Assembly (NCBI GenBank): GCA_033977485.1
Contig: CM066991.1
Coordinates: forward strand, 34,159,850-34,223,849
Origin: Hydrangea macrophylla
Lineage: Eukaryota > Streptophyta > Magnoliopsida > Cornales > Hydrangeaceae
Length of the DNA: 64,000 nucleotides
Reading direction: 5' to 3'
Shown here: positions 24,011 through 36,300 of the stretch, one piece after another
How positions within the stretch are numbered: the stretch's first letter is position 1
Layout of the letters: each line of letters starts with the position of its first letter
Translations under genes and position numbers: made by a program
Notes under the pieces: model-generated
Databases searched by the model: none
Told to the model about the DNA's origin: nothing
Seen by the model: the letters and a program-made list of their open reading frames with translations, nothing else

Positions 24011-24069
24011 GTGCCGCCGCGGCACTGGCCCACTGCCGCCGCGGCAGTGGCCCAGTGCCGCCGCGGCAC
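24011..24069 (+). repeat. Triple GC-rich near-palindrome, 22-bp period
   Basis: TGCCGCCGCGGCA occurs at 24012, 24034 and 24056, separated by TGGCCC-type spacers. Each is a near-perfect inverted repeat. The tract stands out in an AT-rich LTR and lies about 150-200 bases before the TATA box. It is identical in the right LTR (34273-34331). Confidence 0.9.
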
Positions 24070-24214
24070 TCTCCCCCAGAACAGTGAGTTTTTGTAATTA
24101 TTTTTGTGGTCCCATTTTGATTAATTAAAAGCCAAAACGACATAGTTTTATGATTTCAGATGTTTGGAGCCAATGGGAACACTTTTAAAACCCCAAAACC
24201 ACCCCAAGTTGGCC

Positions 24215-24222
24215 TATATAAA
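24215..24222 (+). promoter_or_regulatory. TATA box of the Gag-only element LTR
   Basis: TATATAAA in the context GGCCTATATAAACACCCC. It is the best core promoter candidate in the LTR; transcription would start about 30 bases later. Repeated at 34477-34484. Confidence 0.65.
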
Positions 24223-26446
24223 CACCCCATTACTCCTCATTTTAGGGGAGTCAAATGTAAGTTTTGAAAAGTGTAGGAGAGAAAAGTTGTAGAGATAAGG
24301 TTAGAGTAGAGAGAAAAGAAGCATTCTTCTTTGATTTTCAAAACAAAAGTGAGTTCTAACTTTGTTTTTTACTTCATTACTTCCATTTATTTCAACATTC
24401 AATACTCCCAACCACCATTTTAGTGAGCATTCAAGAGAGTGGAAGCTTCTTCCATGTCTAAGTGTCATTACATATGAGTGAAACACCAACCTACAAGTTC
24501 ATGCTTCATGAATATCATCTATTGATCATCATCTATTTGCTTGTTTATTTATTGTTTATCTCTTCTTACCCCATTTCTTTTTGTTTTCTTTTATTTACTT
24601 ACTAGTTCATCATCATCTAAGTGATGACATGAAGTTTGGGGTGAGTGAATCCTTATGGATAGTAGCTCTTGACCTCAAAAACATGTTTGATAGATGATGA
24701 TCATAACCTCAATACTTCCAAGGTATTCTTGGAATGTATTGAAGTTATGTTCAAAAAAATAGAATAAATCTCTCCAACAATCTTGGAGGTTCTTAATGAT
24801 GAGTTTGATGTTGGTATTCTAAGTGGTCCTAATCCTCATTGAGTGTTGAAAATATGTTTTCAAAACATCTATTTCAAAACCCCTCTCAATCCCTCTCATT
24901 TGGTTTCAAGAAACAAAATTTGGTTTTCCCTAAAATTTCCAAAACCATGACCCAAAACAGTGAGCTGTTCAGATTCAAAGATTTGTTTTGAATTAAATAC
25001 TCAAGTTATGATGATGAAACCACTTGGAAAACCTTCCTAATACATCATAGTTTGTCCCTAATTTCTCTCATCAATTATTGAAATGTAAAAGTATTTGTTT
25101 TGGATGTGAGAAGTTCATATTCATAATCTGCCTCTGTTCTCACAGAATGTTTATCTAACTTCTTGCACTTATTCTGGACATTTTCATCACTGTACATATA
25201 TCTTTTCTATTTTTTTTATAAAACTTGGGTGTCTTAGGAAACTTTTGGTACATAATGGGTCATCATAAACCTTTTCTTTGATTTATGAAAAATCATACAA
25301 AATCAGTCAACAGTGCAGTTTTTGTTTCTGAGTCATGTGTACATTCTGATTTCTTTCTTTTAATCTGTGATAGCTATTGATGTTTGGCTTTTTGGGTTAT
25401 TTTCTAGACACAATAAGAATGATCTCAGATTTTTCTCACATTTTTCTAGGCACGTTTGACCTCCCATTATAATGTTGTAAAGTGCCATATGCAGTCTGTC
25501 CACTATTCACAGCAAGCACATTTCAACTTTTATTCTTTGATTTGATGCTCATATGCATTCCAAATTAACCCATATCTTAGGAGGTAGTTCATGCTACATT
25601 TGTACATATCCTATGTTGATTTCATTCATCCATTCATACACATTATAGAATTCTAAGTCATTCTAGGAAGCCATGAACACAAAGCACACTACAACCTTTG
25701 CACATTTTAGATACATACATTGCATTCATGCAAGATTTGGGTTTTTGTAACTCTTAATCTAAGAAGATTATAAGGAATGAACTCGATCACACGTTCATGC
25801 TTCCCCTTGATCTAATCATCCTTTCTCATCCGTCCCGGGGATTGAGAGGTCTTCTTTTCTCAAAGAAAAACATGCATCACACTAGCTTGCTAAGCATATC
25901 TTGATTTCTTTGTTTATTTGTTTCAAGAACAATTCATGTCCCCCTTTAGATTAGGAAGTCTTGATTATTTGATATATGAATAGACGATTTTTCCTAGGTT
26001 TGTTTGTGTGATCTTTCACTTTGCATTGTATGATATTTGACTTAGATCTTATGAATGATATTTTATCTTTAGATCTTTCATTTTCAAGTTTCTTATGTAA
26101 TGTAATATACTATCATAGTATTAATTGTCGAACCATACATAGTATAAGATGATTATTTGGATGCTAATTGAGGCCCGTCGAAAGGCGGGGCGAGTTGAGG
26201 GTGTTTTAGTCGCGACAAAGGCTCCTTCCTCTCTCGTACCAAAACCCCGAACCAAGTTCTTTGGTTATGAAGGGCCGGTACCCTTATCCGCTTGGGTGAG
26301 TCAAAATTAGGTTTCTTGGTTCCTTAAAGACCAAGTGGCGACTCTGTATCTGTTTTCAACAGACCTTTCCTTTTCTTTGATTCAAATCAATTTCAAAACA
26401 ATCTCGAACAAAGAGAGAAGTGGTCCGATTCCGCGTGTCCACAATC

Positions 26447-26464
26447 TGGCGACTCCATTGGGGA
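26447..26464 (+). promoter_or_regulatory. Primer binding site of the Gag-only element
   Basis: TGGCGACTCCATTGGGGA begins three bases after the LTR end. The TGG start pairs with the tRNA CCA tail. I do not assign the tRNA. Confidence 0.7.
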
Positions 26465-27054
26465 TTTTTATTTTTAAAACAAAATAATACAGAGGTTTGA
26501 CTCATAAGAAGCATCCTTAAAATCATCTTTTTACTGTGTTTGGTTCACCGCATTGCACTCTTGCATTTCCCCCTCTGACTGTGTCTGAAACGCGGCGCTG
26601 ACATTGTTCAGGTCTTGCTGTGCCAGGGCACAAGTCACCGTTGATACTGTACCTTCCAAGGTATATCAAAAAGAGTAAAAATCTCCGTACTGTCTCCCTG
26701 ACGGTATATCGGAACTCTCGTCAACGGACCCTCTTTGACTAAACCCAGCCTTTGCATACAGATTCCTGTAGAACCTTTCATAGGGCTGTTGATTTATCTT
26801 TTCAGATAGGACAATGTGATATAACTGCTGTATGCCCTGGTGGGATTACCTGTGCGGTGTAGATGCTTATGTGGCATGAGGCAGAAACCTCTTTCTTATG
26901 ATTCCCAAGGCAATCACTCACATGTGATCACATTGAGTTGACCTGCCTAGGCACCATGACAAAGATGTCTGCTCCATGCTCACAAAGATATACACCGCAA
27001 ACCTTGTTTGTTGGTCCTAAGTCATAGGAGTATGAAAACCTTCTAGACAGTATG

Positions 27055-27610
27055 ATCACTATCACCATTTTAACCAGTTTCTTCCAGAAACTCTGTCCAG
27101 ATATCCCAGATATAACCATATTAACCAGTTTCTCCCAGAAACTCTGTCCAGATATCCTAGATATAACCATATTAACCAGTTCTTCCCAGAAACTCTGGCT
27201 AAATCTCCCAGATATGCCAATTCCTCCAAAAACTTTGTCCTATCTTCCCAGATATACTAGTTTCTCCCAGAAACTCTATCCAAATTTCGTAAAAAAAATA
27301 CCCAAAATACCTGTTTTCCCAGAAGCTCTGTCCAAATCTCTCGGATTCTCCAAAAATCCCAGCATCTCTACCCAAATCACCTAGAAATGCCCAGATGTAC
27401 TTGTTTCTCCTAGAAACTCTATCCACATTTCTCAAAAATGCCCAAAATACCAGTTTCTCCTAGAAGCTCAGTCCAAATCAACCAGAAATTCCTATTTCTC
27501 CTAGAAACTCAAATGATTTCTAGAAATTTCTCCGAATCTTTCGAATCCCTATTTCTCCCAGAAACTCGGTCTAAAATTCCCGAAGCATCCCGAAAATCCC
27601 TGTTATCCCT
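27055..27610 (+). repeat. Degenerate tandem array in the leader
   Basis: Repeats of about 45-55 bases around the motif TTTCTCCCAGAAACTCTGTCC, about ten copies, best preserved at 27076-27200 and decaying to the right. It lies between primer site and gag. Confidence 0.8.
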
Positions 27611-27977
27611 TGGTGATCATACTAGAAAGTAAGGTTAGCACACTCTGTATGGCTAGGACCTTATTTGTTTAACTGTTATCTGTTAGAAATAGGAGCATCA
27701 TATAGATTAGGGCTTGCATCCGCATGCTTGTCTCATGTGCATGCACCATTCTCATCAGTCCGCGCACACTATCCCAGTCAGTCTGTACATAAGCCGGTCC
27801 ATCTTCCTTAACATCACTGTCATTGTCTATCTAAAGTCATCACTATCAGAATCTGATACACCTCTCCTCTCGAATCTATAGGTCATAGATTCCCAAAGTC
27901 AGCCTCTGAGATCCCCATCCTGGGTCAGAAGCTCGAGCAGTCATTTGGTTAGAATCAGTCCGCCGAGAAAATTCAAC

Positions 27978-29228
27978 ATGAATCAGGAAACTTTGGAAGC
28001 CAAGGTCACTGAATTAATCAATCAACAGTCAGATCGGCTGACTCAAGTTCTGAAATTTATGGAAGAGTTCCGACAACAGCAGGCACAGTACCCACCTGGG
28101 TTCCCACTGCCACCGCCTAGATTTGGACCGCCTCCCGAGAACAATGGGGAAGAAGAATGGTTTCAAGGGGTCCCGCCGCCTGTATATGAGAAAAAGCTCC
28201 AAGAGAAAATGGACAAGGTCGACAAGCTTGAGAACATACTAAGGAAGAGTAAGGGAGTCGACGATTACATGTTAGATCTGGAAGGATTGTTTGAGCCCAA
28301 CAAGGTCAGGCTACCCGAGAACTTCAAGATGCCTGAAATCGACCGTTTTGACGGAACTGGAAATCCAAAGAGCCACGTGAAGTTTTGTATGAGCATTTTC
28401 CAGTCAATGGGCTGCACCCATGAGCACATAGCTATGTTGTTCCCTCAAACCCTCCAGAAAGCCGCACTATCCTGGTTCCTAACCCTTGAAACTTCCAAGA
28501 CCCGAGTTTGGGAAGATGTTGCTAGAACTTTCATTGATCACTACTCCTACAACCAAGAGCTTGATGTCACCATCCGAGATCTGGAAACTACCAGGCAGAA
28601 TTTTAATGAGTCCTTCGCTGCATTCTTGAGCAGATGGAGGAATAAAGTAGCCCAAATGATCCACAGGCCTATTGAGAAAGAGCAAGTACGTATGCTGGTC
28701 AAGAACTTGCAACCAGTATACCATGAAAAACTATTCTACCAGTCCATCTCAACATTTGAAGAGCTGTTTGAGGTTGGGACTAGAATCGAGGATGCTATCT
28801 GTGAAGGCAAGATCAATGGAGCTGGGTTACTGCAAAAGGAGAAGAGACCCCATACCTTTGGTGAAGATCAAGAGAGCCTAGATGTCAATGCCTTAAGCCC
28901 ATCATCAAGCCAAAATGATTGCAGTAAGAGGCACAAGAAAGGAAACCAAAGAGTCTTCACACCACTTGACATGAGCTTATCATCCGCTCTCAATCACCTT
29001 GTTCAAAAGGGCCACCTTGTACCTTTGGAGCCTAGTAAGCCTCCTAATCACCCACCTCCTGGGTACAATGAATCCAAGTATTGTGATTACCACCAAGACC
29101 AAGGCCATGAGACCGACAACTGTAAGAGGCTCCGTCACTCAATTCAGGATCTCTTAGATGATGCGCCGCACCCCAATCCAATTCACTACCTCGGTCTGGA
29201 CCAACCCATGACCTATCCATTTCAATGA
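27978..29228 (+). CDS. gag: Gag protein of the nested Gag-only element
   Basis: Intact frame of 416 codons plus stop. I chose ATG 27978; the frame is open a little further upstream. It encodes a capsid/nucleocapsid polyprotein that would package element RNA in cytoplasmic particles. Order: a Gln-rich N-terminus with Pro-rich stretch (PPGFPLPPPRFGPP), a helical linker, the retrotransposon Gag domain (from about DRFDGTGNPKSHV to FAAFLSRWRNKVAQM) and a zinc-binding motif of unusual form, CDYHQDQGHETDNC, near the C-terminus. This C..H..H..C form matches that in the outer Tat Gag (CRYHKDHGHETEDC), so both are of the same lineage. No pol frame follows. It is the only intact retrotransposon ORF of the window. 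Confidence 0.85.
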   Translation: MNQETLEAKVTELINQQSDRLTQVLKFMEEFRQQQAQYPPGFPLPPPRFGPPPENNGEEEWFQGVPPPVYEKKLQEKMDKVDKLENILRKSKGVDDYMLDLEGLFEPNKVRLPENFKMPEIDRFDGTGNPKSHVKFCMSIFQSMGCTHEHIAMLFPQTLQKAALSWFLTLETSKTRVWEDVARTFIDHYSYNQELDVTIRDLETTRQNFNESFAAFLSRWRNKVAQMIHRPIEKEQVRMLVKNLQPVYHEKLFYQSISTFEELFEVGTRIEDAICEGKINGAGLLQKEKRPHTFGEDQESLDVNALSPSSSQNDCSKRHKKGNQRVFTPLDMSLSSALNHLVQKGHLVPLEPSKPPNHPPPGYNESKYCDYHQDQGHETDNCKRLRHSIQDLLDDAPHPNPIHYLGLDQPMTYPFQ

Positions 29229-29580
29229 TCCCCTTCGTTGAGGACCATGAATGTTGAACCTGTGCCGGTGAAGCGATGGTGTTTGGGACTTTTGCTATCA
29301 AAACAAATGAGGATGCTCTTTTAAAAAAAAAAGAATAAGCGAGTCACTGTGACATTCCATTTGAGACCGGGTCAAATCCAGTCGAGTCTGTTGTGTGTTT
29401 GTCTATTTCAAGTTTAGTCTTGTTGTCGAGTCCGTCTGTCATCAAGTTGTTAATGAGTCTGTAACCTTTCTCTTTGGATGGAATGAAGTCTCCTTTTGCC
29501 TAATCTGATGTGCCTAGTCATAGATGCATGAATCGCTGAACCAAAGTGTCACTTTTCAAATTACCATGGATATTACTGTG

Positions 29581-29615
<35 letters not shown>

Positions 29616-30394
29616 TACTCAAACAAAAAAATCCTGAAAGGTCAAAGTCAATTTTGCGCTGACACCGATGAAGAGCCGAGAATTGAATAGTCTTACTTTA
29701 GAATTTAAAAGATGCTTTTGCTCAAATCTTGAAAAGACATACTTGAGACTGACTTGGGGCTTACCCAACACCCCTTTCCACCATTTCTACCATTTCAGAG
29801 CCTTGGGCCCAACCCAATTGATAGCCATGCAAACCTGTGCGGACTTGGTCCTTGATGGTAGCTAAACATTTCAGTGAGTTTCATCTCCACTTTCAAAAAA
29901 AGGGAAAGAAAAAGAAAAGAAAGAAAAAGCTCGCTAGGTTGAAAACCCGAAAGGGCACCTAGGCAAAAGTTAGAGCTGAAAAAGGTATTGATTTCCAAGA
30001 TCTGACCTTAGCCAGTCAAAATAATGGAGAAAATGAAAGAAATAAAACAAATGAGAGAATCGTATGTGCCTAGATCACATTTCCAAAGGCACGGAACAAC
30101 CACAAATAAATTCTGAAAAATGACATGCACATTTCGGAATTATAAGATTGCGATTGAAAGATCTTGCAAGAATCAGCTGCATGAAAAACAAAATTGACTG
30201 GCTAGGCGAAAGTGAAAAGGATCAATCCTCAAAACAAAAGAAAAAGAAAAAGAAAAAAAGAAAAGACAAGAAAAGAAAAGAAAAGAAAGGGAGATTGAAA
30301 CTAGATCCTTTTATTCAAAGCTACCATAAGTGGCTCAAGTTTGAACTTCTTTGACGAATGGTTTGGAAAACCCTTATGCCTCAAACCCCTTATT
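29229..30394. other. Non-coding part after gag
   Basis: No pol domain in any frame. Holds a poly-A tract at about 29583-29610, A/G-rich sequence near 30230-30290 and a CGCTAGGT...GCACCTAGGCAAAA motif at 29931 that recurs near 30683 and 30768. Confidence 0.5.
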
Positions 30395-30660
30395 TCAAGC
30401 CTCGCCTTGAACTACGCTTGACCTGATTCCCACTCGGGGATACGTAGGCAACCACATCGGTTCGGTCAACACCATCATAATCAAACCAATTTCCTTCAAG
30501 CCTTGCCTTGAACTACGCTCGACCTGATTCCCACTCGGGGATACGTAGGCAACCGCATCGGTTCGGTCACCCCACCTACCCAAAAATCAACCCGCTTCTT
30601 CCCAACCATGCCCGAACTACGTTGGACCTGATCCCCGCTCGGGGGTACGTAGGCAGACTT
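30395..30660 (+). repeat. Tandem array, CTCGGGGATACGTAGGCA unit
   Basis: Three copies of about 100 bases containing TTGAACTACGCTCGACCTGA and CTCGGGGATACGTAGGCA. A fourth, isolated relative is at 33187-33240 near the right LTR. Confidence 0.85.
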
Positions 30661-30840
30661 TCAAAAAGAACAGAAGGATGGCTCGCTAGGTCGAAAATCC
30701 GAAAGGACGCCTAGGCAAAAATTAGAGCTAAATTCAAGGTGAGCAATAACAAAAGAGAGAAAAGAGCTTGCTAGGTCACCTCACTGGTGCCTAGGCAAAA
30801 GTTATGAGCATTTGAGAGATTAAAGTCACGGTCCATGCCT

Positions 30841-31075
30841 CAAGCCAGAAAATCACCTTCCACACTAGGGGCAAACTTCGGCTACCCGCCTCGTTTGCCT
30901 GACTTTTACTATCTACCCTTCACACAAGGGGCAAACTTCGGTCACCTACCTCGTTTGCCCAAAACCTCCAATGAACCTTCCTCCAAACTAGGGGCAAACT
31001 TCGGTCATTTGCCTCGTTTGCCTACCAATCCCACTTCATGCCCTTCAAACTAGGGGCAAACTTCGTTTGCCACCT
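30841..31075 (+). repeat. Tandem array of hairpin units resembling the polypurine tract
   Basis: Four copies of about 60 bases. The first three hold GGGGCAAACTTCGG and, 15-20 bases later, the complement GTTTGCC, so each can form a small stem-loop; the fourth is shortened. GGGGCAAAC is also the end of the element's own polypurine tract. Confidence 0.8.
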
Positions 31076-31599
31076 GATCCCTATACACCAATGGTAAGCC
31101 TTCAAGTCACAAACATTGTCTTGAACAGATGGAAATGGAGCGTCTTTCATTCCATAAGCTAAGGCACTAATTCAAAGCACATCTTGAGAGAAGCAAAGAA
31201 ATTGATTAGATCAGTAGGGAAGAATTTTCAAAAATAAGATTCACCATCAAAGTGATGCCACGTTAAGGAGAGAAGTAAACACGAAAGAGAAATGGTACAT
31301 CATTTATGACAAAAGCACATTAAGTGTTGGCAAGTCGACCTTGTTTCATTTTGGTATCAAAAGTGTCGTCCTCGTGCGTCAGTGTCTATCAAGTTTTTGA
31401 GTCTGTTGTAGTCTCAAATGTATAAGTCAATAGTGACTAATAAAATTTTCAAATCAAGTTATAAAGAGCATGCCAATACAAGCAGAAGTACCAAACACCA
31501 TTACTGTACCGGTTAAGGCATCAGTATGAGAAGCGTCCAAACTTAGGGCAAATGCGAATTTCATCCCTTTCCAAACCATCGAAAGTTGACCATCATCTC

Positions 31600-32125
31600 C
31601 TTGCAACATAAGTCCATGAGTGGCTGTTGATCTTTCATCTTCCTTCATGCAACATAAGTCCATGAGTGGCTGTTGATTTCATTCCTATGTTCATGCAACA
31701 TAAGTCCATGAGTGGCTGTTGATGATCTTCTTTCATCCTAGCAACATAAGTCCATGAGTGGCTGTTGATCATCTTTCTTCATGCAACATAAGTCCATGAG
31801 TGGCTGTTGATGATCTTCTTTCATCCTAAGCAACATAAGTCCATGAGTGGCTGTTGATCTTTCATCTTTCTTCATGCAACATAAGTCCATGAGTGATTGT
31901 TGATGATCATCTTTCATCCTAAGCAACATAAGTCCATGAGTGGCTGTTGATCTTTCATCTTTCTTCATGCAACATAAGTCCCTGAGTGGCTGTTGATGAT
32001 CTTCCTTTCTCCCAGCAACATAAGTCCATGAGTGGCTGTTTGATCTTTCTTCATTGCAACATAAGTCTATGAGTGGCCGTTGATGACCTTCTTTCATCAT
32101 AAGTCCACGAGTGATTGTTGATCAC
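31600..32125 (+). repeat. Tandem array of about twelve 46-bp units
   Basis: GCAACATAAGTCCATGAGTG followed by GCTGTTGAT is repeated about every 42-48 bases with alternating spacers (TCTTTCATCTTTCTTCAT or GATCTTCTTTCATCCTA). Minus frames across it are long only because of the repeat. Confidence 0.9.
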
Positions 32126-32228
32126 CCTCCTCTTTCAATAATCAAAATCTTAACTGTCGCGGACCATCTCTATATCCCTCATCACATTGAGAATGATACC
32201 TTTACTCTAGCAGAGTACATTATCCTTT

Positions 32229-32685
32229 AGCTCCCGGAGGCCCCGACCGGCCCTCTTGGATTGAGCGTCGAAAGATTTGATCAGCCGTGAGAGATTCAGA
32301 GATGGGTCCTGGTTCCCCGATCAAGAGATTCTCCGAGAACCCTACATCATCCTCCGAGGACAGAAACAGAAAGATACCAGCTCCCGGAGGCCCCGACCGG
32401 CCCTCTTGGATTGAGCGCCGAAAGATTTGATCAGCCGTGAGAGATTCAGAGATGGGTCCTGGTTCCCCGATCAAGAGATTCTCCGAGAACCCTACATCAT
32501 ACTCCGAGGATAGAAACAGAAAGATACCAGCTCCCGGAGGCCCCGACCGGCCCTCTTGGATTGAGCGTCGAAAGATTTGATCAGCCGTGAGAGATTCAGA
32601 GATGGGTCCTGGTTCCCCGATCAAGAAAAGAGAGATTCTCCGAGAACCCCACGTCACCCCCCGAGGACAGGAACCGAAAGATACT
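32229..32685 (+). repeat. Three tandem units of exactly 150 bp
   Basis: Units begin AGCTCCCGGAGGCCCCGACC at 32229, 32379 and 32529 and are almost identical. The third carries a short AAAGAG insertion and then decays. The 150-base period keeps a minus frame open for 145 codons. Confidence 0.92.
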
Positions 32686-33378
32686 AATTCCCACTACCCC
32701 CAGCAGAAAGTAGCAGAAGGGGAACCGACTCCCGAAAATCAGCCATCAGGAACAATCAGGGCATAACCCACATGAAGCACAGTCCTTCCATGACTCCGTG
32801 TCTCCCGTCTATCATGAGTTTCCTCATCTATCCCTTTTCATCACAAAATCCCTCAGTCACCTTTTGTCTTTCTTAGACAACGCACACCTGATCCACCTCA
32901 CTCGTTTGCAACACACACTTCCCAAGTTCCAGAAGTTTGCCCCTAGACCCAGAGTCTTCTAAACCTTGATGTCCTCATCCAAGTCATCCACTACATCACA
33001 GTCACGAACACCAGCCCACTCGGAGTGGCACATCCCACGGCACCTGCTCATACTAGGATCAGAACACCAGGCATGATAGGACTCATGTATGAAACCATAT
33101 CACGTCCACGCATTGCATATCATCCTCATATAGCATAGCATCCGCCTGATTGTTGTGTATGTGTATGTGTGATTTATTCCTTTGTGCCCTGAACTACGTC
33201 CCGGTCTGATTCCCCTTGGGATACGTAGGCAGCTCACGCGGAGCACGACCAGCACTAACCTCATCATCCTTGCATCTTTTGCAAACGCTTTTTATCCTAA
33301 ATCTATAGCCTCCAAAAGTCCTGTCTCTTCAAAGCTTTGGCACTCGCTTGCGACATGCGTTGCCTCGCAAGTTCATGC
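32686..33378. other. 3' non-coding part of the Gag-only element
   Basis: No gene. Contains the isolated GGGATACGTAGGCAGCTC motif at about 33218, related to the array at 30395. Confidence 0.4.
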
Positions 33379-33393
33379 CAAAGAGGGGCAAAC
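33379..33393 (+). promoter_or_regulatory. Polypurine tract of the Gag-only element
   Basis: AAAGAGGGGCAAAC directly before the 3' LTR (TGTAGACACC). Confidence 0.75.
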
Positions 33394-36300
33394 TGTAGAC
33401 ACCCCATTTTGTCGGCTATCGGATTTAGGAGACCCATAGCTTGGTGGTTCACAATGATCGCAAAAGACTCGAAAGGACTCTCGGAAGTCAGCTCCATCTC
33501 TCAGAATGCTCAGGATGACCAAAATGCCCCTAAAAGCCCGAAAACTCCCAGATTTGGTCCCAAAGTTCTGAAAACATACTATGTCGTAAGAAAAGCGATA
33601 AAAAGAGTTTTAAAGAGAAATCAGATAAAATCGTCGGCTCCCAGAGACCCCCGGAAGTCCCGGAAGTTCCCGGAAAGTCCCCGTTGACCGGTTTGACCAA
33701 GGTTTGACCAGGTTTGACCAAGGTTTGACCAGGTTTGACCAAGTTTGACCGAAATCATCCGAATTCACCAAAATCATTTTAAATCACGGGAAAAGTGTTA
33801 AAACAAGTTCCAAAAGAAAATCGAGCGAAAACACCAGCTCCCGGGAACTCCCGGAGGTTTCTAAAACTTCCCGGGAATCCCAGGTTTGACCAGTTTGACC
33901 AGAATTTGACTTTGGAACCGGGGTGCCGAAGTAATTTTTTAAATATTTTTCATGGATACTAGAGGTCAATAGCTTTCCAACGGTATATCGCACATAATTT
34001 CTGGATTTAAAACGAATTTATTATGAATTTCCAAAGGCGAAAAAGGCGATCAAATCGGCTTTTATCGCGAATACCGCAAAACTTTTCAAAGTGACCTATC
34101 CCCGAACTATTTTTTATGTAAAGTAGACTCCATTACCTTTCCAACGGTATATCACAACCTCAATTTGGAGTTCATACGCATTTTCTGTGAATTTCGGACG
34201 AAATAGGGCCTTTTCGCGAATACCGGAACATCAGGGGGCCTAAACAGCATTATCCAGACGAAGGGAGGAGCAGTGCCGCCGCGGCACTGGCCCACTGCCG
34301 CCGCGGCAGTGGCCCAGTGCCGCCGCGGCACTCTCCCCCAGAACAGTGAGTTTTTGTAATTATTTTTGTGGTCCCATTTTGATTAATTAAAAGCCAAAAC
34401 GACATAGTTTTATGATTTCAGATGTTTGGAGCCAATGGGAACACTTTTAAAACCCCAAAACCACCCCAAGTTGGCCTATATAAACACCCCATTACTCCTC
34501 ATTTTAGGGGAGTCAAATGTAAGTTTTGAAAAGTGTGGGAGAGAAAAGTTGTAGAGATAAGGTTAGAGTAGAGAGAAAAGAAGCATTCTTCTTTGATTTT
34601 CAAAACAAAAGTGAGTTCTAACTTTGTTTTTTACTTCATTACTTCCATTTATTTCAACATTCAATACTCCCAACCACCATTTTAGTGAGCATTCAAGAGA
34701 GTGGAAGCTTCTTCCATGTCTAAGTGTCATTACATATGAGTGAAACACCAACCTATAAGTTCATGCTTCATGAATATCATCTATTGATCATCATCTATTT
34801 GCTTGTTTATTTATTGTTTATCTCTTCTTACCCCATTTCTTTTTGTTTTCTTTTATTTACTTACTAGTTCATCATCATCTAAGTGATGACATGAAGTTTG
34901 GGGTGAGTGAATCCTTATGGATAGTAGCTCTTGACCTCAAAAACATGTTTGATAGATGATGATCATAACCTCAATACTTCCAAGGTATTCTTGGAATGTA
35001 TTGAAGTTATGTTCAAAAAAATAGAATAAATCTCTCCAACAATCTTGGAGGTTCTTAATGATGAGTTTGATGTTGGTATTCTAAGTGGTCCTAATCCTCA
35101 TTGAGTGTTGAAAATATGTTTTCAAAACATCTATTTCAAAACCCCTCTCAATCCCTCTCATTTGGTTTCAAGAAACAAAATTTGGTTTTCCCTAAAATTT
35201 CCAAAACCATGACCCAAAACAGTGAGCTGTTCAGATTCAAAGATTTGTTTTGAATTAAATACTCAAGTTATGATGATGAAACCACTTGGAAAACCTTCCT
35301 AATACATCATAGTTTGTCCCTAATTTCTCTCATCAATTATTGAAATGTAAAAGTATTTGTTTTGGATGTGAGAAGTTCATATTCATAATCTGCCTCTGTT
35401 CTCACAGAATGTTTATCTAACTTCTTGCACTTATTCTGGACATTTTCATCACTGTACATATATCTTTTCTATTTTTTTTATAAAACTTGGGTGTCTTAGG
35501 AAACTTTTGGTACATAATGGGTCATCATAAACCTTTTCTTTGATTTATGAAAAATCATACAAAATCAGTCAACAGTGCAGTTTTTGTTTCTGAGTCATGT
35601 GTACATTCTGATTTCTTTCTTTTAATCTGTGATAGCTATTGATGTTTGGCTTTTTGGGTTATTTTCTAGACACAATAAGAATGATCTCAGATTTTTCTCA
35701 CATTTTTCTAGGCACGTTTGACCTCCCATTATAATGTTGTAAAGTGCCATATGCAGTCTGTCCACTATTCACAGCAAGCACATTTCAACTTTTATTCTTT
35801 GATTTGATGCTCATATGCATTCCAAATTAACCCATATCTTAGGAGGTAGTTCATGCTACATTTGTACATATCCTATGTTGATTTCATTCATCCATTCATA
35901 CACATTATAGAATTCTAAGTCATTCTAGGAAGCCATGAACACAAAGCACACTACAACCTTTGCACATTTTAGATACATACATTGCATTCATGCAAGATTT
36001 GGGTTTTTGTAACTCTTAATCTAAGAAGATTATAAGGAATGAACTCGATCACACGTTCATGCTTCCCCTTGATCTAATCATCCTTTCTCATCCGTCCCGG
36101 GGATTGAGAGGTCTTCTTTTCTCAAAGAAAAACATGCATCACACTAGCTTGCTAAGCATATCTTGATTTCTTTGTTTATTTGTTTCAAGAACAATTCATG
36201 TCCCCCTTTAGATTAGGAAGTCTTGATTATTTGATATATGAATAGACGATTTTTCCTAGGTTTGTTTGTGTGATCTTTCACTTTGCATTGTATGATATTT

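Larger units (their letters stand above)
23132..26443 (+). repeat. 5' LTR of the Gag-only element
   Basis: 3312 bp. The upstream part holds a cluster of TTGACC motifs (23422-23488 and 23624-23649), a triple GC-rich near-palindrome (24011-24069) and a TATA box (24215-24222). Differences seen against the other LTR: G/A in GAAATCRTCCG, A/G in GTGTRGGAGAG, C/T in CCTAYAAGTTC. The length is the same in both. Confidence 0.95.

Noticed and set aside
31600..32125. CRISPR-like regular repeats
   Set aside because: Units are contiguous with repeated spacers, there are no cas genes, and the DNA is a plant retrotransposon.
31738..32657. Minus frames of 120 and 145 codons with internal repeats
   Set aside because: The frames follow the tandem arrays, whose units happen to lack stops in that frame. 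No known domain and no start context.
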